Notes: generated by a model not told the origin, from the sequence alone. 7,847 nt of DNA from an uncultured Lachnospiraceae bacterium (GCA_947565255.1 CANOFI010000104.1:1-7847), one strand, 5' to 3'. Counted from the stretch's first letter, positions 1 to 6,573 are shown. A program made the numbers and translations.

Positions 1-1
1 C

Positions 2-292
2 GGGGGCGTGGCGCATGCCATTGAGCAGTGCATTAATGAATATTACCCGGGGGTTGAAGTGAAGATTGAACATGCGGAAGGGCTGGCAGAGTGTAAGAAG
101 ATGCTCCTTCTTGCCAAGGCTGGGAAAAAGGACGGCTGCATGATTGAGGGCATGGGCTGTCCGGGCGGGTGTGTTGCCGGAGTTGGCACGATTCTGCCGA
201 TCAAGCAGGCAAAAGCCGCCGTTGCCAGATCGGTGGATGAATCCACAGAGAAAATCCCTCCAAGGGATTTATTGGAAATTGAATTAGACTAA
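2..292 (+). CDS. [FeFe]-hydrogenase catalytic domain protein, C-terminal fragment (5' end outside window)
   Basis: Only the last 96 codons are present; the frame is open to the left edge, so the GTG at 8 is an internal Val and not a start. The fragment opens with GGVAHAI, resembling the TGGV segment of the hydrogenase H domain. It then carries EGMGCPGGCVAG, with cysteine codons at 158-160 and 170-172. This matches the last H-cluster motif of [FeFe] hydrogenases (MxCxxGCxxG), whose two cysteines bind the [4Fe-4S] subcluster and bridge to the diiron site. These enzymes interconvert protons and H2 in anaerobes. The GGGQP that follows in classical HydA is GVGTI here, so this is probably a divergent monomeric or group B-like enzyme, or a sensory one. 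The subtype cannot be settled because the first two H-cluster motifs and any N-terminal ferredoxin domains lie outside the window. The domain call is secure; H2 chemistry is inferred. Confidence 0.85.
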   Translation, partial: GGVAHAIEQCINEYYPGVEVKIEHAEGLAECKKMLLLAKAGKKDGCMIEGMGCPGGCVAGVGTILPIKQAKAAVARSVDESTEKIPPRDLLEIELD

Positions 293-436
293 TTGTGCGT
301 ATCTTGGCATAGATTGAACAAAGGGTTGAATGTGCAGGGAGATGTTCTGGCAGAACAGAATGGGGGGATATATCTATGGAGATTTTGATAGCTGTTTTAT
401 TTGGCATAGTGGAGGGGGTATGAATTGTGACGCACA

Positions 437-459
437 TCTGACAAAAAGTAATTATCAGA
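437..459. promoter_or_regulatory. Imperfect dyad upstream of the sigma operon, possible operator
   Basis: TCTGACAA (437-444) and TTATCAGA (452-459) are inverted copies with one mismatch, separated by 7 bases. The AT-rich, centred dyad resembles a protein-binding site more than an RNA hairpin. It lies about 120 bases before the sigma factor start. No regulator can be named, and a dyad of this quality can occur by chance. Confidence 0.2.
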
Positions 460-475
460 CACACTCTGGTGTATG

Positions 476-499
476 GGCAGCGGCTGTAAAACCGCTGCC
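476..499 (+). terminator. GC-rich hairpin, possible terminator of the hydrogenase transcript
   Basis: GGCAGCGG (476-483) pairs perfectly with CCGCTGCC (492-499) across an 8-base loop (CTGTAAAA). The sequence after the stem, GCTTTGTATGT, is only moderately T-rich, so this is a weak intrinsic terminator at best. It lies 184 bases past the hydrogenase stop and 81 bases before the sigma factor start. It could instead be a leader structure of the sigma operon. The rest of the 293-580 gap has no convincing gene. A 60-codon frame ending at 512 lacks a good ribosome site and resembles nothing I recognise. I could not identify a confident promoter for the sigma gene in this gap. Confidence 0.45.
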
Positions 500-580
500 G
501 CTTTGTATGTAAAGAATAAAACGTGCACTGCAGATTTATGCAGGATTACATAGAACATAAAATGATAAGGAGGTGTGAAC

Positions 581-1066
581 ATGCGGAGTGAGGATGAAGT
601 AAACCATGCGGTGGAAGAGTATGCAGATATGATACAGCGTATCTGTTTTTATCATTTAAAGAATCATGCAGATACGGAAGATGTTGTGCAGACAGTTTTT
701 TTGAAGTATATGCTGTATGAGAAACCGTTTTCTGATGAGGAACATGAGAAAGCATGGCTGCTCCGTGTGGCAATCAACGCCTGTAAGGATTTTCTGAAAA
801 GTTTTTTTCGGAAAAACATGGTTTCCATGGAAGTGATTAAGGAGATGGAAGCGGAGGTTTCAGAGGAGCACAGGGAGGTTTTGGAGGCAGTATTGTCCCT
901 GCCTGAGAAATATAAGGATGTTATTTATCTGCATTATTATGAAGAGTATTCCGCGGCCGAGATAGGTAAGATTGTAGGAAAGAAGGAAAATACGGTGTAT
1001 TCCTTACTCTCAAGGGGGAGAGAGATGCTTAAGAAACGGTTAGGAGGTGATGGAATTGACGAATAA
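581..1066 (+). CDS. ECF-type RNA polymerase sigma factor (sigma-70 family)
   Basis: This 161-residue protein has the two-domain ECF sigma architecture and would direct RNA polymerase to a specific promoter set. Region 2 spans about residues 12-79, with the typical DTEDVVQTVF (31-40) and the EKAWLLRVAINACKDFL helix (56-72). Region 4 spans about 98-154, with LPEKYKDVIYLHYYEEYSAAEIGKIVG and a TVYSLLSRGREMLKKRL recognition helix, which ECF factors use to read the -35 element. The start is ATG 581, 7 bases after AGGAGG (568-573); a GTG at 575 lies against that Shine-Dalgarno and is unlikely. The gene overlaps the start of the RsgI-like gene, which implies translational coupling and points to that protein as its anti-sigma factor. 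Release probably follows an envelope signal. Such pairs are often autoregulated, but no matching promoter was recognised here. The ECF subgroup is not assigned. Confidence 0.93.
   Translation: MRSEDEVNHAVEEYADMIQRICFYHLKNHADTEDVVQTVFLKYMLYEKPFSDEEHEKAWLLRVAINACKDFLKSFFRKNMVSMEVIKEMEAEVSEEHREVLEAVLSLPEKYKDVIYLHYYEEYSAAEIGKIVGKKENTVYSLLSRGREMLKKRLGGDGIDE
1042..1047 (+). promoter_or_regulatory. Ribosome binding site that selects a TTG start for the anti-sigma gene
   Basis: AGGAGG sits inside the end of the sigma factor gene. In the downstream frame, GTG 1047 overlaps it and ATG 1050 is only 2 bases away. TTG 1056 is 8 bases away, which is normal spacing. The protein then begins MTNKISDAF, which fits the helical N-terminus usual for these anti-sigma proteins as I know them. 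The TTG start is therefore preferred over the earlier codons, which would add only 2-3 residues. Confidence 0.65.
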
Positions 1067-2252
1067 AATATCGGATGCGTTTGACTGTATTAAAATGAAT
1101 CCACAGTTAAAAGAATCAACAAAGCAGGTATTATCAGAAAAGAGAAACAGGAGGTCAGTTATGCTTTGGCATCCGGCTGTAAAAAGGGCCATAAGGACTG
1201 TGTGTGCAGCGCTGCTTCTGGTCATTGGGATCGGGGGATATTCGTTTTTCCAGACTCCCGTGTCCTATGTCAGCATTGATGTCAATCCATCTATTGAGCT
1301 TGCACTGAACCGGTGGAACAGGGTGGTGAGTGCAACAGCCTATAATGACGAGGGAGAAGGGATTTTAAAAAATTTATCTTTAAACTGGAAGCTATATACA
1401 GATGCAATTGATGAGGTTGTGAATTGCAAAGAAATGCAGCCATATCTGACGGATGCAGCCGAGCTTTTCTTTACGGTGGCGGCTGGTCCGGAGCGTGAAA
1501 GTAAAATAAGAACAGAGGTGGAGCGTTATATTGCAAAAATAAAGAAGAATTGCGAGTGCAACAGCACGAAGGATATCAGCGTAGTGGGACTGGCGCATAA
1601 ACACCAGTTATCACTGGGCAAGTATTATTTATATCTGGAATTGTGCAAATATGACGATACCATAACCATGAATGACTGCAGACATATGAGCATGTCAGAA
1701 ATGCATGATCTGATGACGAAGCATAAGGGGAATCATGGACAGGGAGAGAATAAGAAAAACGGGGACTTTGTGGAAAAACATCACAGTACAGAAAAGCCCT
1801 CCGTCCTCGAAACGCCGCAGCCGCAAAAAAGTGAGTCCTGTCAGGAGCCGCCAGAAAATAATTCCTGTCAGGAGCCGCAGAAAAGTGCTGTCTGTCAGGA
1901 ACCGCCCCAAAATAATTCCTATCAGGAACCGCAAAAAAGTGAAGCCTGTCAGGAGCCGCCAAAAAATAATCCCTATCAGGAGCCGCAAAAAAGTGAAGCC
2001 TATCTGGAACCACCAAAAAATAACTCCTGTCAGCAGCCACCAAAAAATAATTCCTGTCAGCAGCCACCGAAAAATAATTCCTGTCAGCAGCCGCAAAAAA
2101 GTGCTGTCTGTCAGGAGCCACAAAAAAGTGCCATCTGTCAGGAGCCACAAAAAAGTGCTGTCTGTCAGCAGCCACAAAAAAGTAGTTCCTGTCAGCAATC
2201 GCAGGATGAACTGCATCATTCAAACAAACATAAAGGCCCTCATCATTGGTAA
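1056..2252 (+). CDS. RsgI-like membrane anti-sigma factor with repetitive Cys/Pro/Gln-rich extracytoplasmic tail
   Basis: This protein of 398 residues (from TTG 1056) probably holds the preceding ECF sigma factor inactive at the membrane. Residues 1-45 form a short, charged, helical cytoplasmic segment, the likely sigma-binding part. One membrane helix follows at about 48-65, with Lys/Arg before it, giving N-inside, C-outside topology. Next comes YVSIDVNPSIELALN (about 71-85), the conserved RsgI-family motif. In characterised RsgI proteins the bond between its Asn and Pro (N77-P78 here) is cut autocatalytically, which primes regulated proteolysis. The RsgI-type external domain continues to about residue 225 and includes LGKYYLYLELCKYDD and MSMSEMHDLM. 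From about 256 to 381 there are fourteen 9-residue repeats, then a His-rich end (HKGPHHW). Disordered external regions of RsgI are reported to sense cell-wall state in Bacillus subtilis, whereas clostridial versions often end in carbohydrate-binding modules. No such module is seen here. The fold is clear; sensor function is inferred. Confidence 0.85.
   Translation: MTNKISDAFDCIKMNPQLKESTKQVLSEKRNRRSVMLWHPAVKRAIRTVCAALLLVIGIGGYSFFQTPVSYVSIDVNPSIELALNRWNRVVSATAYNDEGEGILKNLSLNWKLYTDAIDEVVNCKEMQPYLTDAAELFFTVAAGPERESKIRTEVERYIAKIKKNCECNSTKDISVVGLAHKHQLSLGKYYLYLELCKYDDTITMNDCRHMSMSEMHDLMTKHKGNHGQGENKKNGDFVEKHHSTEKPSVLETPQPQKSESCQEPPENNSCQEPQKSAVCQEPPQNNSYQEPQKSEACQEPPKNNPYQEPQKSEAYLEPPKNNSCQQPPKNNSCQQPPKNNSCQQPQKSAVCQEPQKSAICQEPQKSAVCQQPQKSSSCQQSQDELHHSNKHKGPHHW
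1821..2198 (+). repeat. In-frame minisatellite: 14 tandem 27-bp units encoding 9-residue repeats
   Basis: Fourteen consecutive units of exactly 27 bases encode two related 9-mers: type A, PQKSxxCQE/Q, and type B, PPxNNxCQE/Q. The order is A B A B A B A B B B A A A A. Position 7 is Cys in eleven units and Tyr in three (units 4, 6 and 7), a TGT/TAT difference. Units 8-10 and 11-13 are nearly identical in DNA (units 9 and 10 differ by one base), so they look like recent local duplications. The first half alternates and is more diverged. Every unit carries an A6 tract. The repeat lies entirely in the external tail of the anti-sigma factor and keeps its frame. Long open frames in other phases here are by-products of a period divisible by three. 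Confidence 0.95.
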
Positions 2253-2337
2253 ATAATGTATATGCATGAATGGTGCCGCGGCGGAAGAGCCGCAAACAAA
2301 AAAATGTTCTCTCATCCGGCTGTGTTCCGGGACTGAT

Positions 2338-2366
2338 TTGACAAAAAAAGAAATAAGCTTTATAAT
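2338..2366 (+). promoter_or_regulatory. Perfect-consensus housekeeping (sigma-A) promoter for the SNF2-nth operon
   Basis: TTGACA (2338-2343) and TATAAT (2361-2366) both match consensus at all six positions, with the optimal 17-base spacer, which is A-rich. Transcription should start near 2373, giving a leader of about 60 bases. The element sits in the 179-base gap between the anti-sigma gene and the SNF2 gene, so the downstream operon has its own strong promoter. I saw no GAAC-N4-GTTC type SOS box over it. Confidence 0.88.
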
Positions 2367-2374
2367 GCAAGAAA

Positions 2375-2398
2375 GCAGGGGACAGGGGAATCCCCTGC
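2375..2398 (+). promoter_or_regulatory. Stem-loop or palindromic operator at the 5' end of the operon leader
   Basis: GCAGGGGA (2375-2382) pairs perfectly with TCCCCTGC (2391-2398) over an 8-base loop. The loop contains a second copy of CAGGGGA, so an alternative tight hairpin is possible. As DNA, CAGGGGAATCCCCTG (2383-2397) is a perfect 7-1-7 palindrome. It begins about 2 bases after the predicted transcription start. It could protect the mRNA 5' end, act as a repressor operator, or both. There is no T-run after it, so it is not an intrinsic terminator. Confidence 0.55.
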
Positions 2399-2419
2399 GG
2401 CGGCGATATGGTTCACAAG

Positions 2420-2424
2420 AGGAG
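2420..2424 (+). promoter_or_regulatory. Ribosome binding site that sets the SNF2 gene start at 2432
   Basis: AGGAG is 7 bases before ATG 2432. An in-frame ATG at 2408 would add 8 residues but has no purine-rich Shine-Dalgarno before it, only the GCGGCGGCG after the leader hairpin. The 2432 start is preferred. Confidence 0.7.
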
Positions 2425-2431
2425 ACAGGGA

Positions 2432-5400
2432 ATGAATTTGCTTTCTGAACAGATATTGGAAAAGATGTGCGGGGCACGCGGGCAGTATGAAAAAGCGCAG
2501 AAACTTTTTTATGGAGAATGCTGCGCCCGTATGAGCATGACAAAAGCATCGGAACACAGCATCGAATTTCAGCTTGAAATAAAAATGCCGGATGGTGCCC
2601 TGTATAAGCCGGCGATAGAAGTGGAACATACGGGGGAGGGGTATGCTGTAAAGGATTACCACTGTAACTGCTTTCATTGGTTAGAAGAGGGGAAAATCTG
2701 TCCGCATGCCGCCGCTGCTGTTATGGAAATCGAATTTTGTATGGAGGAGCCGGAACTAGACACATTTATGAAAAAGCCGATTGGTGAGGAAGAACAAATT
2801 CTTGTGGAAGCAGAAGAAGATACGTGGGGTGAGACAGAGGTGGATTCAGACAATCCATTTACAGGTTTTTCATCTGGCCTGCTGCACAGGAGCCTGCTGA
2901 AATCTATACAGAGCTTGGAAGGAGTAAAGACCTCATCCGGCCGAACCTTTGGCGTGACAGACCAGCCGTTTTTTCAGACATCACAATCCCTTTTAGACGC
3001 CATGTCAGAAGTTGTGCTGGAGGACCGAAACAAATTCTGTCTGGAAATTGCAGATGGGGATGTGCGCCTGGAAACCACGCTGCACCTCGACAGAAACAAA
3101 GAATACATTGACCTGCGTATAGGCAGACATCAGTTCTATGTGGTAAAATCCATTTCGGGTCTGGTAGAAAATATCCGTTCCCAGAAATTTGTAAAATATG
3201 GGAAAAACCTGGAATTTGTACATACACAGACCGCTTTTTGCAAACAAAGCCAGCCGCTCGTTTCTTTTTTGATGGGAGTGACTTTTCCGGCTGAACAATA
3301 CGGATATTACTATCCATCCACAAACCGTCGCAACCTGGAGCTCGAACCGTCGCAGCTTGATAAACTGATACAGATTTGGTCAGAAAATCCGCAGGATGTT
3401 TATGTGGAGGAAATCACCCGGGGTGAAAAGGTACCGGCGGTTTTCAAATGGGAAGATCCGTGTCTTCCAGTGAAAATAACCGGCGAAAAAGCCGGGAGAA
3501 ACGTGACGTTTACCATGCCGGATATCATTTTGCTGGAGGGCGTGAGCCAGTATTATGTATACTGGAAAGGCTGTATTTACATCTGTTCGGAAGAGTTTTG
3601 CCGGGAAATGAAAAATGTGCTGCCGCTGATGTGTAAAAACGTATTGCGAAAAGACCGTACAGACAGGTATCTGTATCCGTCAAAACGGCGTGACGGACTG
3701 GTACTGCAGAAGAAAGATTACACCTCCTTTTGTACCACCCTGCTGCCGATTATGCAGAAATATATGGACGTGGAGCTAAGCGGTATTGATTTTTCGAAAT
3801 ACCAGATTGAGGAGGGCATTTATAATCTATATCTGGAATTAGATGAGAAGGATTCCGTTATCTGCCGTGCAGAGGCGGTATATGGAAAAAAGAAGCACAA
3901 TTTAAGGCAGCTGCCGGCTATTTCGGAGACGTACCGGGATGTCCGGACGGAATATGAGATGCGTACTTTGCTTGCACAGTATTTTCCGTACCGTACCAGC
4001 GACGGGAGTGCGTATCTTCTTGCAAATGATGACGACAGACTGGCAGCCCTGGTGGAGGACGGCGTTGGCCAGCTGCAGAATCTGGCCGAGGTATATGCCT
4101 CAGATGAATTTAAGAAAATTCGTATGGCGGACCAGGTCAGGGTGACGACCGGTTTGTCCGTGAAAGGGAATTTATTGCAGGTATCCTGGGATGTACAGGA
4201 GATGCCGGCCTCCGAATTGCTTGAAATTTTGCAATTGTATAAACAAAAGAAAAAATATCACAAATTAAAAAGCGGGGAATTGCTGAATTTACAAAATTCG
4301 GGTATGGAGACGCTGGCGCAGCTGCAGGAAGATTTACAGATAAGCAGGGCGCAGCTGAAGGCGGGCGAAGTCCAGGTTCCGCTGTACCGCGCCCTGTATC
4401 TTGACACCCTTTCGCGGGACAACGCAGGGAAAATCAGGTTTGACCGGGATAAAGGCTTTCAGACGCTGATGGACAGATTTGACAGTGTAAAAAAACGGTC
4501 CGTAAACGTACCGGAGGAAATAAAAGCAGAATTAAGGCCGTACCAGAAAGAAGGGGTGCGCTGGGCATACGCGCTGGCGCAGCTTGGATTTGGCGGGATA
4601 CTGGCGGATGATATGGGACTGGGAAAAACGCTGCAGATGATTGCGTATCTCTGCCTGGAAAAGGAAGGCCCGCATCTGGTTGTATGTCCGGCATCTTTGG
4701 TTTATAACTGGCAGGCTGAATTTGAAAAATTTGCACCGTCAATAAACGTGGGAATTGTGGCCGGGACGGCAGAAGAACGGGCAAAAGTTCTGGAACGCTA
4801 TTTGTCTTTTCATGTTCTGATTACGTCTTATGACCTGTTAAAGCGCGATATCGAGCTGTATCAGAACAAATGTTTTGGGTGCGAAATTATCGATGAGGCG
4901 CAGTACATTAAAAATCCGTCCACACAGGCAGCAAAGGCCGTAAAAGCAATTGAAAGCCGCAACCGGTTTGCCCTGACCGGAACACCGATTGAAAACCGGT
5001 TAAGCGAGCTTTGGAGCATTTTTGAATATCTGATGCCCGGATATCTGTACAAATATAAGACCTTTCAGGAGCGTTTTGAGGAACAGATTTTAAAAGGAAG
5101 CGAGAAAGAGGAGAAGGATGCGTTAGAACGAATACATAAGATGATTGCACCATTTTTGATGCGGAGGCTGAAAAAGGATGTCTTAACCGAGCTGCCGGAC
5201 AAGGTGGAGGAGGTTGTATATGCAAAATTTGAGACAAAACAGGAGCGCATTTACAGGGCAATGGAGGCGCAGATTGTAGACAGTCTGAAAAAAAGCTCGA
5301 AAAAGCAGTTTCAGGACAACAAACTGCAGATTCTGGCCCAGCTTACCCGGCTTCGGCAAATCTGCTGCGACCCTTCCCTTCTTTACGAAGAGTATAAAGA

Positions 5401-5932
5401 CGGCTCGGCAAAGCTTGACGTTTGTATGGAATATGTGTCAAGCGCGATGGAGGGCGGCCATAAAATTCTCTTGTTTTCCCAGTTTACAACCATGCTGGAT
5501 GTCCTTGAGGAGCAGTTAAAAAGGCAGAAAATCCGTACGCTGAAGCTGACCGGGAGTACGGGTAAGGCAAAAAGAAGAGAGCTTGTGGAACAGTTTCAGG
5601 ATGGCCGCGCCGATGTGTTTTTGATTTCACTAAAAGCCGGAGGGACGGGATTAAATCTGACGGCGGCCGACATTGTCATTCATTATGACCCATGGTGGAA
5701 TGTGGCGGCGCAAAACCAGGCAACCGACCGCACGCACCGCATCGGGCAGGAACATCAGGTAACGGTCATAAAGCTGATTGCGAAGCATACCATAGAAGAG
5801 CGTATTTTAAAATTACAGGAAAAAAAGCAGGATCTGGCGGATAAAATCATTTCCGGTGACCAGATGTCTTTCTCTGCTTTTACAAAGGAAGCATTATTGG
5901 AGTTATTTCAGACAAAGGAAGGTACAGTATGA
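2432..5932 (+). CDS. SNF2-family DNA-dependent ATPase (helicase-like) with N-terminal SWIM zinc finger
   Basis: This 1166-residue protein is an ATP-driven double-stranded DNA translocase of the Swi2/Snf2 group, presumably cytoplasmic and acting on DNA or DNA-protein complexes. Cys78, Cys80, Cys90 and His92 form a SWIM zinc finger (CxC...CxH), a nucleic-acid or protein contact module. Residues of about 95-690 match the layout of the bacterial SNF2-associated region, whose function is poorly known. The ATPase core starts at LRPYQKEG (701). It has Walker A DDMGLGKT (726-733), DEAQ in motif II (821-824) and LTGTP (848-852). The C-terminal RecA lobe includes the stretch near LLFSQF (about 1014), GGTGLNLTAAD (1070-1080) and motif VI QATDRTHRIGQ (1096-1106) with its arginines. 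All key ATPase motifs look intact. It is first in an operon with nth, joined by a 4-base overlap, which suggests a link to DNA repair or chromosome maintenance. The family call is very secure; the biological substrate is unknown. Confidence 0.96.
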   Translation: MNLLSEQILEKMCGARGQYEKAQKLFYGECCARMSMTKASEHSIEFQLEIKMPDGALYKPAIEVEHTGEGYAVKDYHCNCFHWLEEGKICPHAAAAVMEIEFCMEEPELDTFMKKPIGEEEQILVEAEEDTWGETEVDSDNPFTGFSSGLLHRSLLKSIQSLEGVKTSSGRTFGVTDQPFFQTSQSLLDAMSEVVLEDRNKFCLEIADGDVRLETTLHLDRNKEYIDLRIGRHQFYVVKSISGLVENIRSQKFVKYGKNLEFVHTQTAFCKQSQPLVSFLMGVTFPAEQYGYYYPSTNRRNLELEPSQLDKLIQIWSENPQDVYVEEITRGEKVPAVFKWEDPCLPVKITGEKAGRNVTFTMPDIILLEGVSQYYVYWKGCIYICSEEFCREMKNVLPLMCKNVLRKDRTDRYLYPSKRRDGLVLQKKDYTSFCTTLLPIMQKYMDVELSGIDFSKYQIEEGIYNLYLELDEKDSVICRAEAVYGKKKHNLRQLPAISETYRDVRTEYEMRTLLAQYFPYRTSDGSAYLLANDDDRLAALVEDGVGQLQNLAEVYASDEFKKIRMADQVRVTTGLSVKGNLLQVSWDVQEMPASELLEILQLYKQKKKYHKLKSGELLNLQNSGMETLAQLQEDLQISRAQLKAGEVQVPLYRALYLDTLSRDNAGKIRFDRDKGFQTLMDRFDSVKKRSVNVPEEIKAELRPYQKEGVRWAYALAQLGFGGILADDMGLGKTLQMIAYLCLEKEGPHLVVCPASLVYNWQAEFEKFAPSINVGIVAGTAEERAKVLERYLSFHVLITSYDLLKRDIELYQNKCFGCEIIDEAQYIKNPSTQAAKAVKAIESRNRFALTGTPIENRLSELWSIFEYLMPGYLYKYKTFQERFEEQILKGSEKEEKDALERIHKMIAPFLMRRLKKDVLTELPDKVEEVVYAKFETKQERIYRAMEAQIVDSLKKSSKKQFQDNKLQILAQLTRLRQICCDPSLLYEEYKDGSAKLDVCMEYVSSAMEGGHKILLFSQFTTMLDVLEEQLKRQKIRTLKLTGSTGKAKRRELVEQFQDGRADVFLISLKAGGTGLNLTAADIVIHYDPWWNVAAQNQATDRTHRIGQEHQVTVIKLIAKHTIEERILKLQEKKQDLADKIISGDQMSFSAFTKEALLELFQTKEGTV

Positions 5933-6573
5933 AAAAAAAGGACCTGGCATTACAGATAATCGAACGGTTAAAAGAGGCTTACCCGGATGCAGGCTGTTCC
6001 CTGGAATATAATGAAGCATGGAAACTGCTGGTGAGCGTGCGTCTTGCAGCGCAGTGTACGGACGCAAGAGTCAACGTCGTAGTTGAAAAATTATATGAAA
6101 AATTTCCGGACGCGCAGGCACTGGCCGATGCGCCGGAGGAAGAGGTGGAGAAAATCGTGCGGCCCTGCGGTCTTGGAAAAAGCAAGGCGAGAGACATCTG
6201 CGCCTGCATGAGGATGCTGCGGGATGAATATGGCGGCAGGGTTCCGGATACGTTTGAGGAGCTGTTAAAGCTTCCGGGAGTCGGGAGAAAAAGCGCCAAC
6301 CTGATTATGGGGGATGTTTTTGGACAGCCGGCGATTGTGACCGATACCCATTGTATCCGGCTTGTCAATCGTATGGGGCTTGTGGACGGAGTGAAGGAGC
6401 CTAAAAAAGTAGAGATGGCGCTCTGGAAAATCATTCCGCCCGAAGAGGGAAGTGATTTCTGTCACAGGCTGGTTTATCACGGCAGGGCGGTCTGTACGGC
6501 CAGAACGAAACCAGATTGCAGCGAATGCTGCCTGAATGATATTTGTGCGAAAAAAGGAGTTACGGAAAAATGA
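5929..6573 (+). CDS. nth: Endonuclease III (DNA N-glycosylase / AP lyase)
   Basis: This 214-residue enzyme removes oxidised pyrimidines from DNA and nicks the abasic site, the first steps of base excision repair. The helix-hairpin-helix is LPGVGRKSANLI (115-126), with catalytic Lys121; catalytic Asp139 lies in VTDTH. These correspond to Lys120 and Asp138 of the E. coli enzyme. The C-terminal [4Fe-4S] cluster has Cys189, Cys197, Cys200 and Cys206. The first gap is 7 residues, against 6 in E. coli; I treat this as lineage variation. An extra Cys201 sits beside the third ligand. Length is normal for the family (E. coli has 211). ATG 5929 overlaps the SNF2 stop by 4 bases, with AAGGAAGG (5915-5922) as the ribosome site, so translation is probably coupled. 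All catalytic and cluster residues are present, so it should be active. Confidence 0.96.
   Translation: MKKKDLALQIIERLKEAYPDAGCSLEYNEAWKLLVSVRLAAQCTDARVNVVVEKLYEKFPDAQALADAPEEEVEKIVRPCGLGKSKARDICACMRMLRDEYGGRVPDTFEELLKLPGVGRKSANLIMGDVFGQPAIVTDTHCIRLVNRMGLVDGVKEPKKVEMALWKIIPPEEGSDFCHRLVYHGRAVCTARTKPDCSECCLNDICAKKGVTEK

Noticed and set aside
330..512. 60-codon frame in the gap before the sigma gene
   Set aside because: It has no good ribosome site, no recognisable domain, and runs through the hairpin at 476-499.
558..563. TAAAAT as a -10 box for the sigma gene, with TTTATG (535-540) at 17-base spacing
   Set aside because: The transcript would begin around 570, inside the Shine-Dalgarno, and the -35 element matches only 3 of 6 positions.
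1821..2198. Repeat array as a CRISPR or iteron array
   Set aside because: The units are contiguous without spacers, lie in frame inside a gene, and vary by codon substitutions.
1735..2256. Plus-strand 173-codon frame with basic repeats as a separate gene
   Set aside because: It is the repeat read in another phase, with no ribosome site at its start. It is kept only as a possible frameshift tail in the findings.
2278..2293. GCGGC/GCCGC hairpin after the anti-sigma gene as its terminator
   Set aside because: The stem is only 5 bp and is followed by an A-rich stretch, not T-rich, on the + strand. No convincing terminator was found between 2253 and 2337.
1576..2370. Long antisense open frame (264 codons) and a second one at 1695-2219
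   Set aside because: They run through the 27-bp repeat, whose period is divisible by three, so absence of a stop in one unit keeps the frame open in all. Their products are merely periodic and match no family I know.
5979..6434. 151-codon antisense frame within nth
   Set aside because: It is a shadow of a well-supported gene, with low-complexity Ser-rich content and no initiation signal of its own noticed.
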